The notes: generated by a model from the letters alone, not told the origin. A stretch of DNA of 64,000 bases from Yunchengibacter salinarum (GCF_037658235.1 NZ_JBBJLN010000004.1:1-64000); one strand, 5' to 3'. Counted from the first letter of the stretch, positions 42,936-52,300 are shown. A program made the numbers and translations.

Positions 42936-44270
42936 ATGACGGTTACGGTACGTTTTGCCCCCAGCCCCACAGGCAAGCTGCATGTGGGCAATATTCGCGC
43001 GGCCCTGATCAACTGGCTGTTCGCGCGCCAGCAGGGCGGCACGTTCATTCTGCGCATCGATGACACGGATCGGGAACGGTCCAGCAAGGCCCATGAAGAG
43101 GCGATCAAGCGCGATCTGACCTGGCTGGGGCTGACCTGGGACGATACCTTCAACCAGAGCGACCGGTTCGCCCGTTATGATGCGGTGGTGGAAAAGCTGA
43201 AGGCACAAGGGCGGCTCTATCCCTGCTATGAAACGGCGGAAGAGCTGGACATGAAGCGCAAGATTCAGATGGGGCGGGGCAAGCCGCCGGTCTATGACCG
43301 CTCGGCGCTGGCCCTGTCCGATGACGATAGGGCTGCCTATGAGGCCGAGGGCCGTCGGCCCCATTGGCGCTTCAAGCTGAACACGCCCGCCCGCGCCCGG
43401 TGGACGGACCTGATCCGGGGTGATGTCTCCATCGATCTGGCCAGCGTGTCCGATCCCATCCTGATCCGGGAGGATGGCTCATATCTTTATACCCTGCCCA
43501 GCGTGGTGGATGATGTGGATTATGGCATCACCCATATCGTGCGCGGGGAGGATCATGTGACCAATTCCGCCGTGCAGATGCAGATTTTCGAGGCGGTGGG
43601 CGGCACAGCGCCCGCCATGGCCCATTTCGCGCTGCTGACCGGCGCGAAGGGAGAGGGGTTGTCCAAGCGCACCGGCGCCATGGCGATCGAGGACGTGCGC
43701 GAGGAAGCGGGGCTGGAGCCCATGGCGGTGCTTTCCCACCTGGCCCGCCTTGGCAGCAGCGAGCCGGTGAAGGCGGAAAGCGAAATCACGCCGCTGATCG
43801 AAGGGTTCGATTTCGCCAAATTCTCCCGCGCCAGCGCCCGGCTGGACCCGAAGGATACGGAAAAGCTGAATGCCCGTATCGTTCATGAAATGCCCTATGA
43901 CGCGGTGCGGGACCGCCTGCCGGAAGGCGTGGACCGGGATTTCTGGCTTGCCGTGCGGGAAAACCTGGCCCGTGTGGATGAAGCCGGTGACTGGCACAGG
44001 CTCATTCAGGGCCCGGTGACACCGGTGATCGAGGACGCGGAGCACATCGCCCGTTGCCGGGATCTGCTGCCTGATGGCCCGCTCACGGCCGAAAGCTGGA
44101 AACAGTGGACCGATGCCATCAAGGAAGAAACCGGCGCCAAGGGCCGTGGCCTGTTCATGCCGCTGCGCCAGGCGCTGACGGGCCAGAGTCATGGGCCGGA
44201 CATGGCCGCGATCCTGCCCCTGATCGGGCGGGACAAGGTGTTGGCCCGGCTGGCGGGCGAGGAACGTTAA
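42936..44270 (+). CDS. gltX: Glutamate--tRNA ligase
   Basis: The product has 444 residues from the ATG at 42936. The class I synthetase HIGH-equivalent lies in RFAPSPTGKLHVGN and the KMSKS-equivalent in EGLSKRTGAM. The chain is slightly short for GltX but complete to its C-terminal anticodon domain. Alphaproteobacteria often have two GltX copies, one of them serving tRNA-Gln for later amidation; which this is cannot be decided here. cysS follows after 20 bases. Confidence 0.94.
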   Translation: MTVTVRFAPSPTGKLHVGNIRAALINWLFARQQGGTFILRIDDTDRERSSKAHEEAIKRDLTWLGLTWDDTFNQSDRFARYDAVVEKLKAQGRLYPCYETAEELDMKRKIQMGRGKPPVYDRSALALSDDDRAAYEAEGRRPHWRFKLNTPARARWTDLIRGDVSIDLASVSDPILIREDGSYLYTLPSVVDDVDYGITHIVRGEDHVTNSAVQMQIFEAVGGTAPAMAHFALLTGAKGEGLSKRTGAMAIEDVREEAGLEPMAVLSHLARLGSSEPVKAESEITPLIEGFDFAKFSRASARLDPKDTEKLNARIVHEMPYDAVRDRLPEGVDRDFWLAVRENLARVDEAGDWHRLIQGPVTPVIEDAEHIARCRDLLPDGPLTAESWKQWTDAIKEETGAKGRGLFMPLRQALTGQSHGPDMAAILPLIGRDKVLARLAGEER

Positions 44271-44290
44271 TCGAGGATCTGGGGCACGTT

Positions 44291-45622
44291 ATGGAACTGG
44301 CCTTTTACAACACGCTCACCCGCAGGCGGGAGCCTTTCGTACCCGGTGATCCGGCCAATGTGCGGCTCTATGTCTGCGGCCCCACCGTGTATGATTTTGC
44401 CCATATCGGCAATGCCCGCCCCGTGGTGGTGTTCGATGTGCTTTACCGCCTTTTGCGGCAGGTTTACGGATCGGATCATGTGACCTATGCCCGCAATATC
44501 ACCGATATTGACGACAGGATCATGGAGCGCGCGGCGGAAGCGGGGGAGAGCGTGAAGGCGCTCACCCGGCGTTTCGCGGATGCCTACCGGGAGGACATGG
44601 CCGCCCTGGGAACCCTGATGCCGGACCTAGAGCCCAGGGCGACCGAGCATCTGCCGCAGATGATCGCCATGATCCGCACCCTGATCGAAAAGGGTCACGC
44701 CTATGAGGCGGAAGGGCATGTGCTGTTCGACATCTCCTCCATGCCGGATTATGGCGCCCTGTCGCGGCACAGCCAGGACGAATTGGAAGCGGGCGCCCGC
44801 GTGGAAGTGGCACCCTATAAGCGCAATCCGGCGGATTTCGTGCTGTGGAAGCCATCAAGCGACGATCAGCCCGGCTGGGGCAGCCCATGGGGGCGGGGGC
44901 GCCCCGGCTGGCATCTGGAATGCAGTTGCATGATCGAAAAGCATCTGGGCGACACCATTGACATTCATGGCGGCGGCCAGGACCTGATCTTCCCCCACCA
45001 TGAAAACGAGATCGCCCAGAGCCAGTGCGCCCATGACAAGCCCTTTGTGCGCACCTGGATGCACAATGGCTATCTGACAGTGGCGGGCGAGAAGATGTCC
45101 AAGTCGCTGGGGAATTTCCACACCGTGCGCGATCTGCTGAAGGATCATGCGGGCGAGGCGATCCGCATGGTGTTGCTGGCAGCCCATTATCGCCAGCCCG
45201 TTGATTTTTCGATGGAGTCGCTGTCGGAACAGCGCCGCCATCTGGATCGCTGGTACCGGCTGACCGACGGCGTGGAGGCGGCGCCCACCGTGCCGGAAAG
45301 CGTGCTTGCGGCGCTGGCGCAGGACGTGAACACGCCGGAGGCCATTGCCGCCCTGGATGCGTTGGCCAGGCCGGAAACCGCCGATCAGCTCAAGGCCGGG
45401 GCACAGTTTATGGGCTTTCTGAATCAGGACGCCGCGCACTGGTTTCAGGCCGCGCCGGAAGGGCTGGACGTGGCCACCATCGACGCCGCCATCGAAGAGC
45501 GCAATCAGGCGCGCCGGGACCGGAACTTTGCCCGCGCGGACCGGATCCGCGATGATCTGCTGGCAAAAGGCGTGGCGCTGGAGGACGGCGCCAATGGCAC
45601 CACCTGGCGCCGGGCGGACTGA
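44291..45622 (+). CDS. cysS: Cysteine--tRNA ligase
   Basis: The product has 443 residues from the ATG at 44291; the longer upstream frame lies inside gltX. The zinc site starts with C in LYVCGPTVYDFAHIGNAR (HIGH-equivalent HIGN), more zinc ligands lie in ECSCM and the later H-H-E-N-E, and KMSKSLGNF carries the KMSKS loop. The C-terminal helical domain ends ANGTTWRRAD. The TGA overlaps the next start (TGATG). Confidence 0.96.
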   Translation: MELAFYNTLTRRREPFVPGDPANVRLYVCGPTVYDFAHIGNARPVVVFDVLYRLLRQVYGSDHVTYARNITDIDDRIMERAAEAGESVKALTRRFADAYREDMAALGTLMPDLEPRATEHLPQMIAMIRTLIEKGHAYEAEGHVLFDISSMPDYGALSRHSQDELEAGARVEVAPYKRNPADFVLWKPSSDDQPGWGSPWGRGRPGWHLECSCMIEKHLGDTIDIHGGGQDLIFPHHENEIAQSQCAHDKPFVRTWMHNGYLTVAGEKMSKSLGNFHTVRDLLKDHAGEAIRMVLLAAHYRQPVDFSMESLSEQRRHLDRWYRLTDGVEAAPTVPESVLAALAQDVNTPEAIAALDALARPETADQLKAGAQFMGFLNQDAAHWFQAAPEGLDVATIDAAIEERNQARRDRNFARADRIRDDLLAKGVALEDGANGTTWRRAD

Positions 45623-46374
45623 TGGGCGCCGTCGCACCAGACACGTCCACGGGCCCCGCCATTGTGCTGGTGCGCCCGCAGCTTGGCGAGAATATCGGCA
45701 AGGCGGCGCGCGCCATGCTGAATTTCGGCCTTACCGACATGCGCCTTGTGGCGCCGCGCGACGGCTGGCCCAATGAAAGCGCACGCCCCGCCGCCAGCGG
45801 GGCCGACAGTGTGCTGGATCAGGCGCGGGTGTTCACCTGCGTGGCGGATGCGGTGGCGGACTGTGCCCATGTCTATGCCAGCACGGTGCGCAGCCGCGCC
45901 ATGTCCAAGCCCGTGGTCACGGCGGAAGAAGCAGCCGTTCACATGGCCACAGCCGCCAGCGGGGGTGGCCGATCCGCGGTGTTGTTCGGGCGGGAATCCG
46001 CGGGGCTCGACAATGACGAGGTGAGCCATGCGGATCGGGTTCTGACCGTGCCGGTGAACCCGGCCTTTGGCAGCCTCAATCTGGCGCAGGCGGTGATTCT
46101 GGTGGCCTATGATGTTTCCCGCCATCGCAGAGACCTGGCGGCGACACCGGGCGCCAGTGAGCGGGAGGTGGCCACCAAGGACGAACTGGACGGCCTCATG
46201 GCGCATCTGGAAGCGGAGCTGGTGCCGCGCGGCTTTTATCGCAGCGTGGACCGGCGGGACACACAGCGGCGCATGTTGCGCAATCTGCTGCAAAGTGGCC
46301 GCTTCACCCGCCAGGAAGTGCAGACATGGCGTGGGATCATCAAGACACTGGTGCGCCCACGGCCCGAGCGTTGA
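45622..46374 (+). CDS. trmJ: TrmJ-family tRNA (cytidine/uridine-2'-O-)methyltransferase
   Basis: The product has 250 residues. The SPOUT fold is seen from VRPQLGENIGKAARAMLNFGL, through LFGRESAGLDNDE, to the knot segment VPVNPAFGSLNLAQAVILVAY (split after VNPA). TrmJ methylates the ribose of tRNA position 32. It overlaps cysS by one base and is probably co-transcribed with it. Confidence 0.9.
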   Translation: MGAVAPDTSTGPAIVLVRPQLGENIGKAARAMLNFGLTDMRLVAPRDGWPNESARPAASGADSVLDQARVFTCVADAVADCAHVYASTVRSRAMSKPVVTAEEAAVHMATAASGGGRSAVLFGRESAGLDNDEVSHADRVLTVPVNPAFGSLNLAQAVILVAYDVSRHRRDLAATPGASEREVATKDELDGLMAHLEAELVPRGFYRSVDRRDTQRRMLRNLLQSGRFTRQEVQTWRGIIKTLVRPRPER

Positions 46375-46467
46375 CAAGTCCGTTCAGCCGCAGTTTAGCT
46401 TTGGGGGTTCACACTGTAGCCTACCGATCCGACCATGATGTACCGGGTTGGTGCAAAGGAAACGGGT

Positions 46468-47181
46468 ATGCACGCCATTCCACGCCTGACAAGTCTGTTG
46501 ATCGCGGCCTTTTTTGCCGTCGGCATGGCATTGTCATCCGGCGCAGTGGGGCAGGGGGTGGATTCCACGGGGACCGCAGTGGCCAAACCGCGGGGGCAGG
46601 CCGTTCAGGACCCCACCAGCGGCAGTTATTTCCAGCTTTTTGAGTTCTATGGCCCGCAGCCCTATAGCTGGCGCCACGCATCGGCCATGGTGCCGGGCTA
46701 TGAGTACAAGGGCGTGCCGGGCCAGTTGGCGCGCATCAAGCAGGCGGACACCCACTATTTCCTGATGGTGGAATTTCCGGTTTTGCGCAGCGCCCCGGCC
46801 TGGATCGGCCTTGTGGGCGAATGCGGGCGCGGGATCGAATTTCAATGGGTGAGCGGGGAACCGCTGTCACAATCCCCCTTTCGTGCCTGGGCAGCCGGCG
46901 CCCGCGAACAGGCACGCACGCTGTGTGACCGCGCCCCGGAGGGGACCCGGCTGCCGGTGTTTTACGAGCCGAGCGAATTCGGCACCCGCTGGCGTGTCAC
47001 CCGCTCAAACGCCAATCAGCGGCTGATGCTGGTGGAATTCCCGCAGCAAGACCCGGAATCGGACCCGGACCAGCCGGACACTGGCGCAGACCAGGAGAAG
47101 GGCGGCGAAGGGCAGGGGGAGGACCGTGATAGCGGCGATCAATCCCCGGACAGCAATTCCGCCGCGCGCGGCGCGAAATAG
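46468..47181 (+). CDS. Secreted protein with C-type-lectin-like domain
   Basis: The product has 237 residues from the ATG at 46468 (AAAGGA 7 bases upstream; two earlier ATGs at 46435 and 46438 are less well placed). A signal peptide occupies about 1-30 and should end near A-V-G-Q-G. Residues about 45-165 follow the pattern of C-type lectin-like domains: S-Y-F-Q-L-F, then S-W-R-H-A, G-Q-L-A-R-I, F-L-M, A-W-I-G-L and W-V-S-G-E-P-L. The C-terminus is an acidic, Gln/Gly/Asp-rich tail. The last 43 bases overlap the 3' end of hemB on the other strand. The family call is by pattern; the ligand is unknown. Confidence 0.65.
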   Translation: MHAIPRLTSLLIAAFFAVGMALSSGAVGQGVDSTGTAVAKPRGQAVQDPTSGSYFQLFEFYGPQPYSWRHASAMVPGYEYKGVPGQLARIKQADTHYFLMVEFPVLRSAPAWIGLVGECGRGIEFQWVSGEPLSQSPFRAWAAGAREQARTLCDRAPEGTRLPVFYEPSEFGTRWRVTRSNANQRLMLVEFPQQDPESDPDQPDTGADQEKGGEGQGEDRDSGDQSPDSNSAARGAK

Positions 47182-48131
47182 CTCAATATGCCGCTGGCGC
47201 CCGCGCGCTTGAAGGCACCCAGCGCTTCCAGAAAGGCGCTGTCCGCATCCAGCCAGCCCCGTTCATGGGCCGCCATCATCATGGCGTATTCGCCGGACAC
47301 CTGATAGGCGAAGGTGGGAACCCCGAACCGTGCGCGTACCGCATGGACCACATCCAGATAGGGCATACCGGGTTTGACCATCACGCAGTCGGCGCCCTCG
47401 TCAATATCCATGGCCACTTCGCGCAGGGCCTCTTCCAGATTGGCCGGGTCCATCTGATAGGTTTTCTTGTCCCCCTTCAGCACACCGCCGCTGCCCACGG
47501 CATCCCGGAACGGCCCGTAAAAGGCCGACGCATATTTGGCGCTATAGGCCATGATCTGCACATGCTGGTGCCCGGCCTTGTCCAGTTCCGTGCGAATGGC
47601 CCCGACGCGGCCATCCATCATGTCGCTGGGTGCGATCACGTCCGCCCCGGCTTCGGCCTGCAACACTGCCTGCTGCACCAGAACGCCCACGGTTTCGTCA
47701 TTAAGAATCCGGCCATCTTCCACCAGCCCGTCCTGCCCGTGGCTGGTATAGGGGTCCAGCGCCACATCGGCCATCAGGCCGATATCGGGCACCGCATCCC
47801 GCACCGCGCGCAGGGCGCGGTTCACCAGATTGTCGCTGTTGAGTGCTTCATCGCCCCGTTCGCTGCGGCGATCGGATGGCGTGTTGGGAAACAGCGCGAT
47901 CAGGGGAATGCCCAGATCCCTTGCCTTTCTGGCTTCAGTCACAAGCAGGTCGATGCTCAGTCGCGCCACGCCGGGCATGGAGGGAACCGGTTCCCGCTCT
48001 CCTTCGCCGTCACGCACGAAAAGCGGCCAGATCAGGTCGTCCACACTCAGGCGGCTTTCACGCACGAGGCGGCGGGACCAGTCATGGGCGCGGGTCCGGC
48101 GCAGGCGGGTGTGGGGAAAGCGCATGGCCAT
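47139..48131 (-). CDS. hemB: Delta-aminolevulinic acid dehydratase (porphobilinogen synthase), Mg/K type
   Basis: The product has 330 residues from the minus-strand ATG at 48131, which has AAGGAG 5 bases upstream (MAMRFPHTRLRR). Catalytic lysines are in MAYSAKYASAFYGPFRD and MVKPGMPYLD. The metal segment reads DVALDPYTSHGQDG, which has no cysteines, so this is the zinc-independent form. It condenses two 5-aminolevulinate molecules to porphobilinogen; hemA is divergent nearby at 48951. Confidence 0.96.
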   Translation of the reverse strand: MAMRFPHTRLRRTRAHDWSRRLVRESRLSVDDLIWPLFVRDGEGEREPVPSMPGVARLSIDLLVTEARKARDLGIPLIALFPNTPSDRRSERGDEALNSDNLVNRALRAVRDAVPDIGLMADVALDPYTSHGQDGLVEDGRILNDETVGVLVQQAVLQAEAGADVIAPSDMMDGRVGAIRTELDKAGHQHVQIMAYSAKYASAFYGPFRDAVGSGGVLKGDKKTYQMDPANLEEALREVAMDIDEGADCVMVKPGMPYLDVVHAVRARFGVPTFAYQVSGEYAMMMAAHERGWLDADSAFLEALGAFKRAGASGILSYFAPRAAELLSGD

Positions 48132-48231
48132 GGAGTCTCCTTTTTTGTCAGGCGAAGCAGGGTAATCCACCCTTTTCGATTATGGAAGCGGGCCCTGTCT
48201 GTCGAGAAAAAAGCATGAAATTTTCGGCAAT

Positions 48232-48251
48232 TTGGTTTAACCAAGCCTTAG
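48232..48251. promoter_or_regulatory. Palindromic operator candidate in the hemB-marR gap (overlaps a near-CtrA box)
   Basis: TTGGTT at 48232-48237 and AACCAA at 48239-48244 form a perfect inverted repeat around one base. The site is central in the 177-base gap between divergent hemB and the MarR gene. The same DNA reads TTAA at 48237-48240, seven bases, then TTAG, one base off the CtrA consensus TTAA-N7-TTAA. Which protein binds cannot be told by eye. Confidence 0.5.
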
Positions 48252-48308
48252 GAGATGCGGTGGCACACTCGCAGGCAAGCCAAAAGGTAACAATTGAGGG
48301 CAGGGGCC

Positions 48309-48788
48309 ATGACCACATATACCTTCGACGAGCCGAAATTCCTTTTTCTCGACATCCTGTCGCTGGTGGAGCGCCTTCACAGGCGTTTGCTGGACGTGCT
48401 CAAGAAGCATCTCGAAGGGGTGGGCCGGGAAGACCTGAACCCGGTGCAGGCGCTGTTGCTCTATAATATCGGCGAAAGCGACCTGACAGCGGGGGAGCTG
48501 AAATCCCGCGGCTATTATCAGGGTTCCAACGTGTCCTATAATCTCAAGAAGCTGGTGGAAATGGGCTATCTGTCCCATGAACGCAGCGACTATGACCGGC
48601 GCGCCGTGCGCATTTCCCTGACCGACGAGGGCCGCGCCGTGCGCGATGTAATCGACGAATTGTACATGCAGCAGCTTGATGAATTACTGGCGGACGAACT
48701 GATGTCCAGCGAAGACCTCAAGGTTTTGCGCCGCAATCTGCGCAATCTGGAGCGTTTCTGGTCGGACAAACTGCATTTCGGCCTCTAG
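48309..48788 (+). CDS. MarR-family winged-helix regulator (LdtR-like)
   Basis: The product has 159 residues from the ATG at 48309 (GAGGG and AGGGG upstream). The winged helix covers about 45-115: LNPVQALLLYNIGESDLTAG, then GYYQGSNVSYNLKKLVEMGY as recognition helix, and SDYDRRAVRISLTDEG as wing. This resembles the alphaproteobacterial LdtR group of MarR proteins. A palindrome 65 bases upstream may be its own operator. It is divergent from hemB and upstream of hemA. Confidence 0.87.
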   Translation: MTTYTFDEPKFLFLDILSLVERLHRRLLDVLKKHLEGVGREDLNPVQALLLYNIGESDLTAGELKSRGYYQGSNVSYNLKKLVEMGYLSHERSDYDRRAVRISLTDEGRAVRDVIDELYMQQLDELLADELMSSEDLKVLRRNLRNLERFWSDKLHFGL

Positions 48789-48950
48789 GCCGGAGCCTGT
48801 GCGACAAAACAACTCTGGACCCGGCGCGGCAGTGTCCCTATTCATGTGGGCGCGAAACCGGGGCCTGAAGCGATCACACTGATCGGGTCTCCCCGCTTGC
48901 CGGGGCCGGGACCGGCGGTTTATGCTGTGCGCCTAACACAGAGAGAGTCC

Positions 48951-50186
48951 ATGGATTACGAAAAGGTTTTCGCAGACGCTATCGAGGCCATCCAGCGGGA
49001 AGGCCGCTATCGTGTGTTTGCCGATATCAAGCGGGAACGCGGGAACTATCCCCGTGCGCACCGCTATGATGCGGGCGACAATGCGAAAACCGTCACGGTC
49101 TGGTGCTCGAACGATTATCTGGGCATGGGCCAGCACCCGGATGTGCTGGATGCCATGCACAAGGCGCTGGATGAAACCGGCGCGGGCGCGGGCGGCACGC
49201 GCAATATCAGCGGTACCAACCATTATCATGTGCTGCTGGAACAGGAACTGGCGGAGCTGCACGGCAAGGAAGCGGCGCTGCTGTTCACCAGCGGCTATAT
49301 CTCCAACGAAGCGACCCTTTCCACCCTGGCGCGGGTGCTGCCGGGCTGCATCGTTTTTTCCGATGCGCTGAACCATGCCTCCATGATTCAGGGTATTCGC
49401 GGCAGCGGCGCGGAAAAGCATATCTTCCGCCATAATGATCTGGATCATCTGGAAGAGCTTCTGGCAGCGGCGGACCCGGCCGCGCCGAAGCTGATCGCCT
49501 TTGAATCCGTTTATTCCATGGACGGGGACATCGCCCCCATTGGCCGCATCTGCGACCTGGCGGACAAGTACGGCGCCATGACCTATCTGGACGAAGTGCA
49601 CGCTGTGGGCATGTATGGCCATCAGGGCGGCGGCGTGGCGGAGCGGGACGGCGTGGCGCATCGCCTCACCGTGATAGAGGGCACACTCGGCAAGGCTTTT
49701 GGCGTGATGGGCGGATATATCGCCAGTTCGCAGGCTCTGGTGGATGTGATCCGCTCCTATGCTTCCAGCTTTATTTTCACAACGGCGCTGAGCCCGGTGC
49801 TGGCGGCTGGTGCGCTGGCCTCCATCCGCCATCTGCGCCAGTCGGACGCGGAGCGCGCCGCCCATCAGGAGCGGGCGGCCCGGCTCAAGGCCGAAATGGC
49901 TGCATCCCGGCTGCCGGTCATGGACTCGCAGAGCCATATCGTGCCACTGTTCGTGGGCGATCCGGTTCTGTGCAAGCAGGTATCGGATGATCTCCTGGAC
50001 GAATTCGGCATTTATGTGCAGCCGATCAATTTCCCAACCGTCCCGCGCGGGACCGAGCGCCTGCGCTTCACGCCCGGCCCCTATCACGGCGATGCCGCGA
50101 TGGACGACCTGATCCGCGCGCTGGAAACCGTGTGGGAGCGCCATGGCCTGCCGCGCAATCCGGGCGCCATCAGCGCGGTTTCCTGA
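48951..50186 (+). CDS. hemA: 5-aminolevulinate synthase
   Basis: The product has 411 residues from the ATG at 48951 (CAGAGAGAG upstream, MDYEKVFADAI family start). PLP enzyme of the alpha-oxoamine synthase family: K248 in EGTLGKAFGV forms the Schiff base, with WCSNDYLGMGQHP, GTRNISGTNHYH and YLDEVHAVGMYG as conserved blocks. It joins glycine and succinyl-CoA, the C4 route to haem, a marker of alphaproteobacteria. A DUF6898 gene follows after 8 bases. Confidence 0.97.
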   Translation: MDYEKVFADAIEAIQREGRYRVFADIKRERGNYPRAHRYDAGDNAKTVTVWCSNDYLGMGQHPDVLDAMHKALDETGAGAGGTRNISGTNHYHVLLEQELAELHGKEAALLFTSGYISNEATLSTLARVLPGCIVFSDALNHASMIQGIRGSGAEKHIFRHNDLDHLEELLAAADPAAPKLIAFESVYSMDGDIAPIGRICDLADKYGAMTYLDEVHAVGMYGHQGGGVAERDGVAHRLTVIEGTLGKAFGVMGGYIASSQALVDVIRSYASSFIFTTALSPVLAAGALASIRHLRQSDAERAAHQERAARLKAEMAASRLPVMDSQSHIVPLFVGDPVLCKQVSDDLLDEFGIYVQPINFPTVPRGTERLRFTPGPYHGDAAMDDLIRALETVWERHGLPRNPGAISAVS

Positions 50187-50194
50187 GGTAGGGC

Positions 50195-50401
50195 ATGGAA
50201 GAGCGGGGCGGAATCATTTTCGAGTTCATTCCCCGGGGGCTTTATGTGAAGGTCAGCGCCATTTGCACCCGCACCGGTGTTGAGGTGAGCATTGTGGGCG
50301 ATGCCATGGCGAGCGATAACACTCTGCGCACCATTGCCGCGCGCAAGCTGGAGCGGGTGAAGGCGAAAAAGGCGGCGGAGTCCCCGCGCGGTCGGCGCTG
50401 A
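50195..50401 (+). CDS. DUF6898 family small protein
   Basis: The product has 68 residues. It reads G-G-I-I-F-E-F-I-P-R-G then Y-V-K-V-S-A-I and V-S-I-V-G, with a basic C-terminus (KLERVKAKKAA). This matches the DUF6898 proteins commonly encoded just after hemA in alphaproteobacteria. The family has no assigned function that I know of. Confidence 0.8.
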   Translation: MEERGGIIFEFIPRGLYVKVSAICTRTGVEVSIVGDAMASDNTLRTIAARKLERVKAKKAAESPRGRR

Positions 50402-50556
50402 CGGGGATTTTCCGTCCGATTTTTGTGGTTGCCCGCCAAGGGGGTCACTTAAGCGTTTCATCGGGGCATAAAAATGGGTTAGACCCGTGGCCAGACGATG
50501 ATCCGTTCGGCCCGCCGGGGCTGTCGGCAGCCATCAGGACTGTGGGGGCTAGAACC

Positions 50557-50994
50557 ATGACCACCATTACCGAATCCGTCGCTCTTGCCAGCGATCATGC
50601 GGGCTTTGCCCTGAAGGAGCAGCTTCGCGGCGCGCTGGAAGCGGCGGGATATGCCGTGATCGACCTGGGCACCCATAGCGAGGACCGGGTGGATTATCCC
50701 GATTACGGGGCCGCCATGGGGCGCGCCATTACCGAAGGCAAGGCGGGCCGCGGCGTGATCGTATGCGGCAGCGGAATCGGTATTGCCATCGCCGCCAATC
50801 GCTTTCCCGCCGTGCGGGCCGCCACGGTTCACGACCATGTGAGCGCCCGGCTGTCGCGGGAACACAATGATGCCAATGTACTGAGCCTCGGCGCCCGCCT
50901 GATCGGCCCCGCCGTGGCGGAAGACTGTCTGTTCACCTTTTTGGAAACCCCGTTCGAAGGCGGGCGCCACGCGGATCGCGTGGCCAAGCTCTGA
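50557..50994 (+). CDS. rpiB: Ribose-5-phosphate isomerase B
   Basis: The product has 145 residues from the ATG at 50557. The RpiB/LacAB fold shows SDHAGFALK near 12-20, the catalytic C70 in VCGSGIG, and H-D-H-V-S-A-R-L-S-R-E-H. It interconverts ribose-5-phosphate and ribulose-5-phosphate. It starts the long glyA-nrdR-rib gene run and is a usual neighbour of glyA in this class. Confidence 0.92.
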   Translation: MTTITESVALASDHAGFALKEQLRGALEAAGYAVIDLGTHSEDRVDYPDYGAAMGRAITEGKAGRGVIVCGSGIGIAIAANRFPAVRAATVHDHVSARLSREHNDANVLSLGARLIGPAVAEDCLFTFLETPFEGGRHADRVAKL

Positions 50995-51013
50995 CCGGGG
51001 CAGGGAGATCGCC

Positions 51014-52300
51014 ATGAACCATGCACCTGAACGTCGCGCATTCGACCGTCCGATCGCCGAGACGGACCCGGAAATCCAGGGCGCCATTGATCGGGAACTG
51101 CACCGGCAGCAAACCCAGATTGAGTTGATCGCTTCGGAGAATCTTGCCTCTCGCGCGGTAATGGAAGCCCAGGGCTCGGTGCTGACCAACAAATATGCCG
51201 AAGGCTATCCCGGCAAGCGCTATTATCAGGGCTGCGAATTCGTGGATGTGGCGGAAAATCTGGCCATCGAGCGGGCCTGCAAACTGTTCGACTGCGACTT
51301 TGCCAATGTGCAGCCCCATTCGGGCGCGCAGGCCAATGGCGCGGTCATGCTGGCGCTGTTGCAGCCGGGGGCGACGGTCATGGGCATGTCCCTGGATGCG
51401 GGCGGCCATCTGACCCACGGTGCCCCGCCGGCCCTGTCCGGCAAATGGTTCAATGCGGTGCAATATGGTGTGCGTCGGGAAGACGGCCTGATCGACTTTG
51501 ACGAAGTGGCGCGCCTGGCACGGGAGCACAAGCCAGAATTGATCATTGCGGGCGGTTCCGCCTATCCGCGCCAGATCGACTTTGCCCGCTTCCGTGCCAT
51601 CGCCGACGAAGTGGGCGCATGGCTGATGGTGGATATGGCGCATTTCTCCGGCCTGGTGGCGGGCAAGGCGCATCCCGGCCCCTTTCCCCATGCGCATATC
51701 GTTACCACCACCACGCACAAGACCCTGCGCGGCCCGCGTGGCGGCATGATCCTCACCAATGACGAAAAACTGGCGAAAAAGGTCAATTCCGCGATCTTTC
51801 CCGGCTTGCAGGGCGGCCCGCTCATGCATGTGATCGCGGCCAAGGCCGTGGCGTTTCACGAGGCGTTGGACGACAGCTTCCGTACCTATGCCAGCCAGGT
51901 GATCGCTAACGCTCAGGTGCTGGCGAACCGCTTGAAGGAAAACGGCTTCGATATCGTTTCCGGCGGCACGGATACTCATCTGGCGCTGGTGGACCTGCGC
52001 CCCAAGAGCCTGACCGGCAAGGCGGCGGATGCCGCGCTGGAACGCGCCGGAATCACCTGCAACAAGAATGGCGTGCCCTTTGACCCGGAAAAGCCCTTCG
52101 TCACATCGGGTATCCGGGTCGGCTCCCCCGCCGCCACCACGCGCGGGTTCACGGAAGCGGAATTCCGGCAGGTTGCGGATTGGATGACTGAAGTGCTGGA
52201 CGGGCTCAAGGAAAATGGCGACTCCGGCAATACGGCGGTGGAGCAGGATGTGCGTGGCCGGGTGGCGGACCTGTGCGCGCAGTTCCCCATTTACCGCTGA
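51014..52300 (+). CDS. glyA: Serine hydroxymethyltransferase
   Basis: The product has 428 residues. PLP-binding K236 lies in TTTHKTLRGPRGG, with SGAQANGAVMLALL and VDMAHFSGLVAG as further conserved blocks. It converts serine and tetrahydrofolate to glycine and methylene-THF; the glycine also feeds ALA synthase encoded upstream. GGGAGA precedes the ATG. Confidence 0.97.
   Translation: MNHAPERRAFDRPIAETDPEIQGAIDRELHRQQTQIELIASENLASRAVMEAQGSVLTNKYAEGYPGKRYYQGCEFVDVAENLAIERACKLFDCDFANVQPHSGAQANGAVMLALLQPGATVMGMSLDAGGHLTHGAPPALSGKWFNAVQYGVRREDGLIDFDEVARLAREHKPELIIAGGSAYPRQIDFARFRAIADEVGAWLMVDMAHFSGLVAGKAHPGPFPHAHIVTTTTHKTLRGPRGGMILTNDEKLAKKVNSAIFPGLQGGPLMHVIAAKAVAFHEALDDSFRTYASQVIANAQVLANRLKENGFDIVSGGTDTHLALVDLRPKSLTGKAADAALERAGITCNKNGVPFDPEKPFVTSGIRVGSPAATTRGFTEAEFRQVADWMTEVLDGLKENGDSGNTAVEQDVRGRVADLCAQFPIYR

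Noticed and set aside
46375..46467. Gap before the lectin-like gene examined for a tRNA because it follows cysS and trmJ
   Set aside because: No acceptor stem or T-loop pattern was found.
50402..50556. Possible riboswitch or small RNA before rpiB, or an FMN riboswitch before the rib genes
   Set aside because: No glycine or FMN riboswitch core could be recognised by eye; nrdR and ribD overlap, leaving no leader for a ribD riboswitch.
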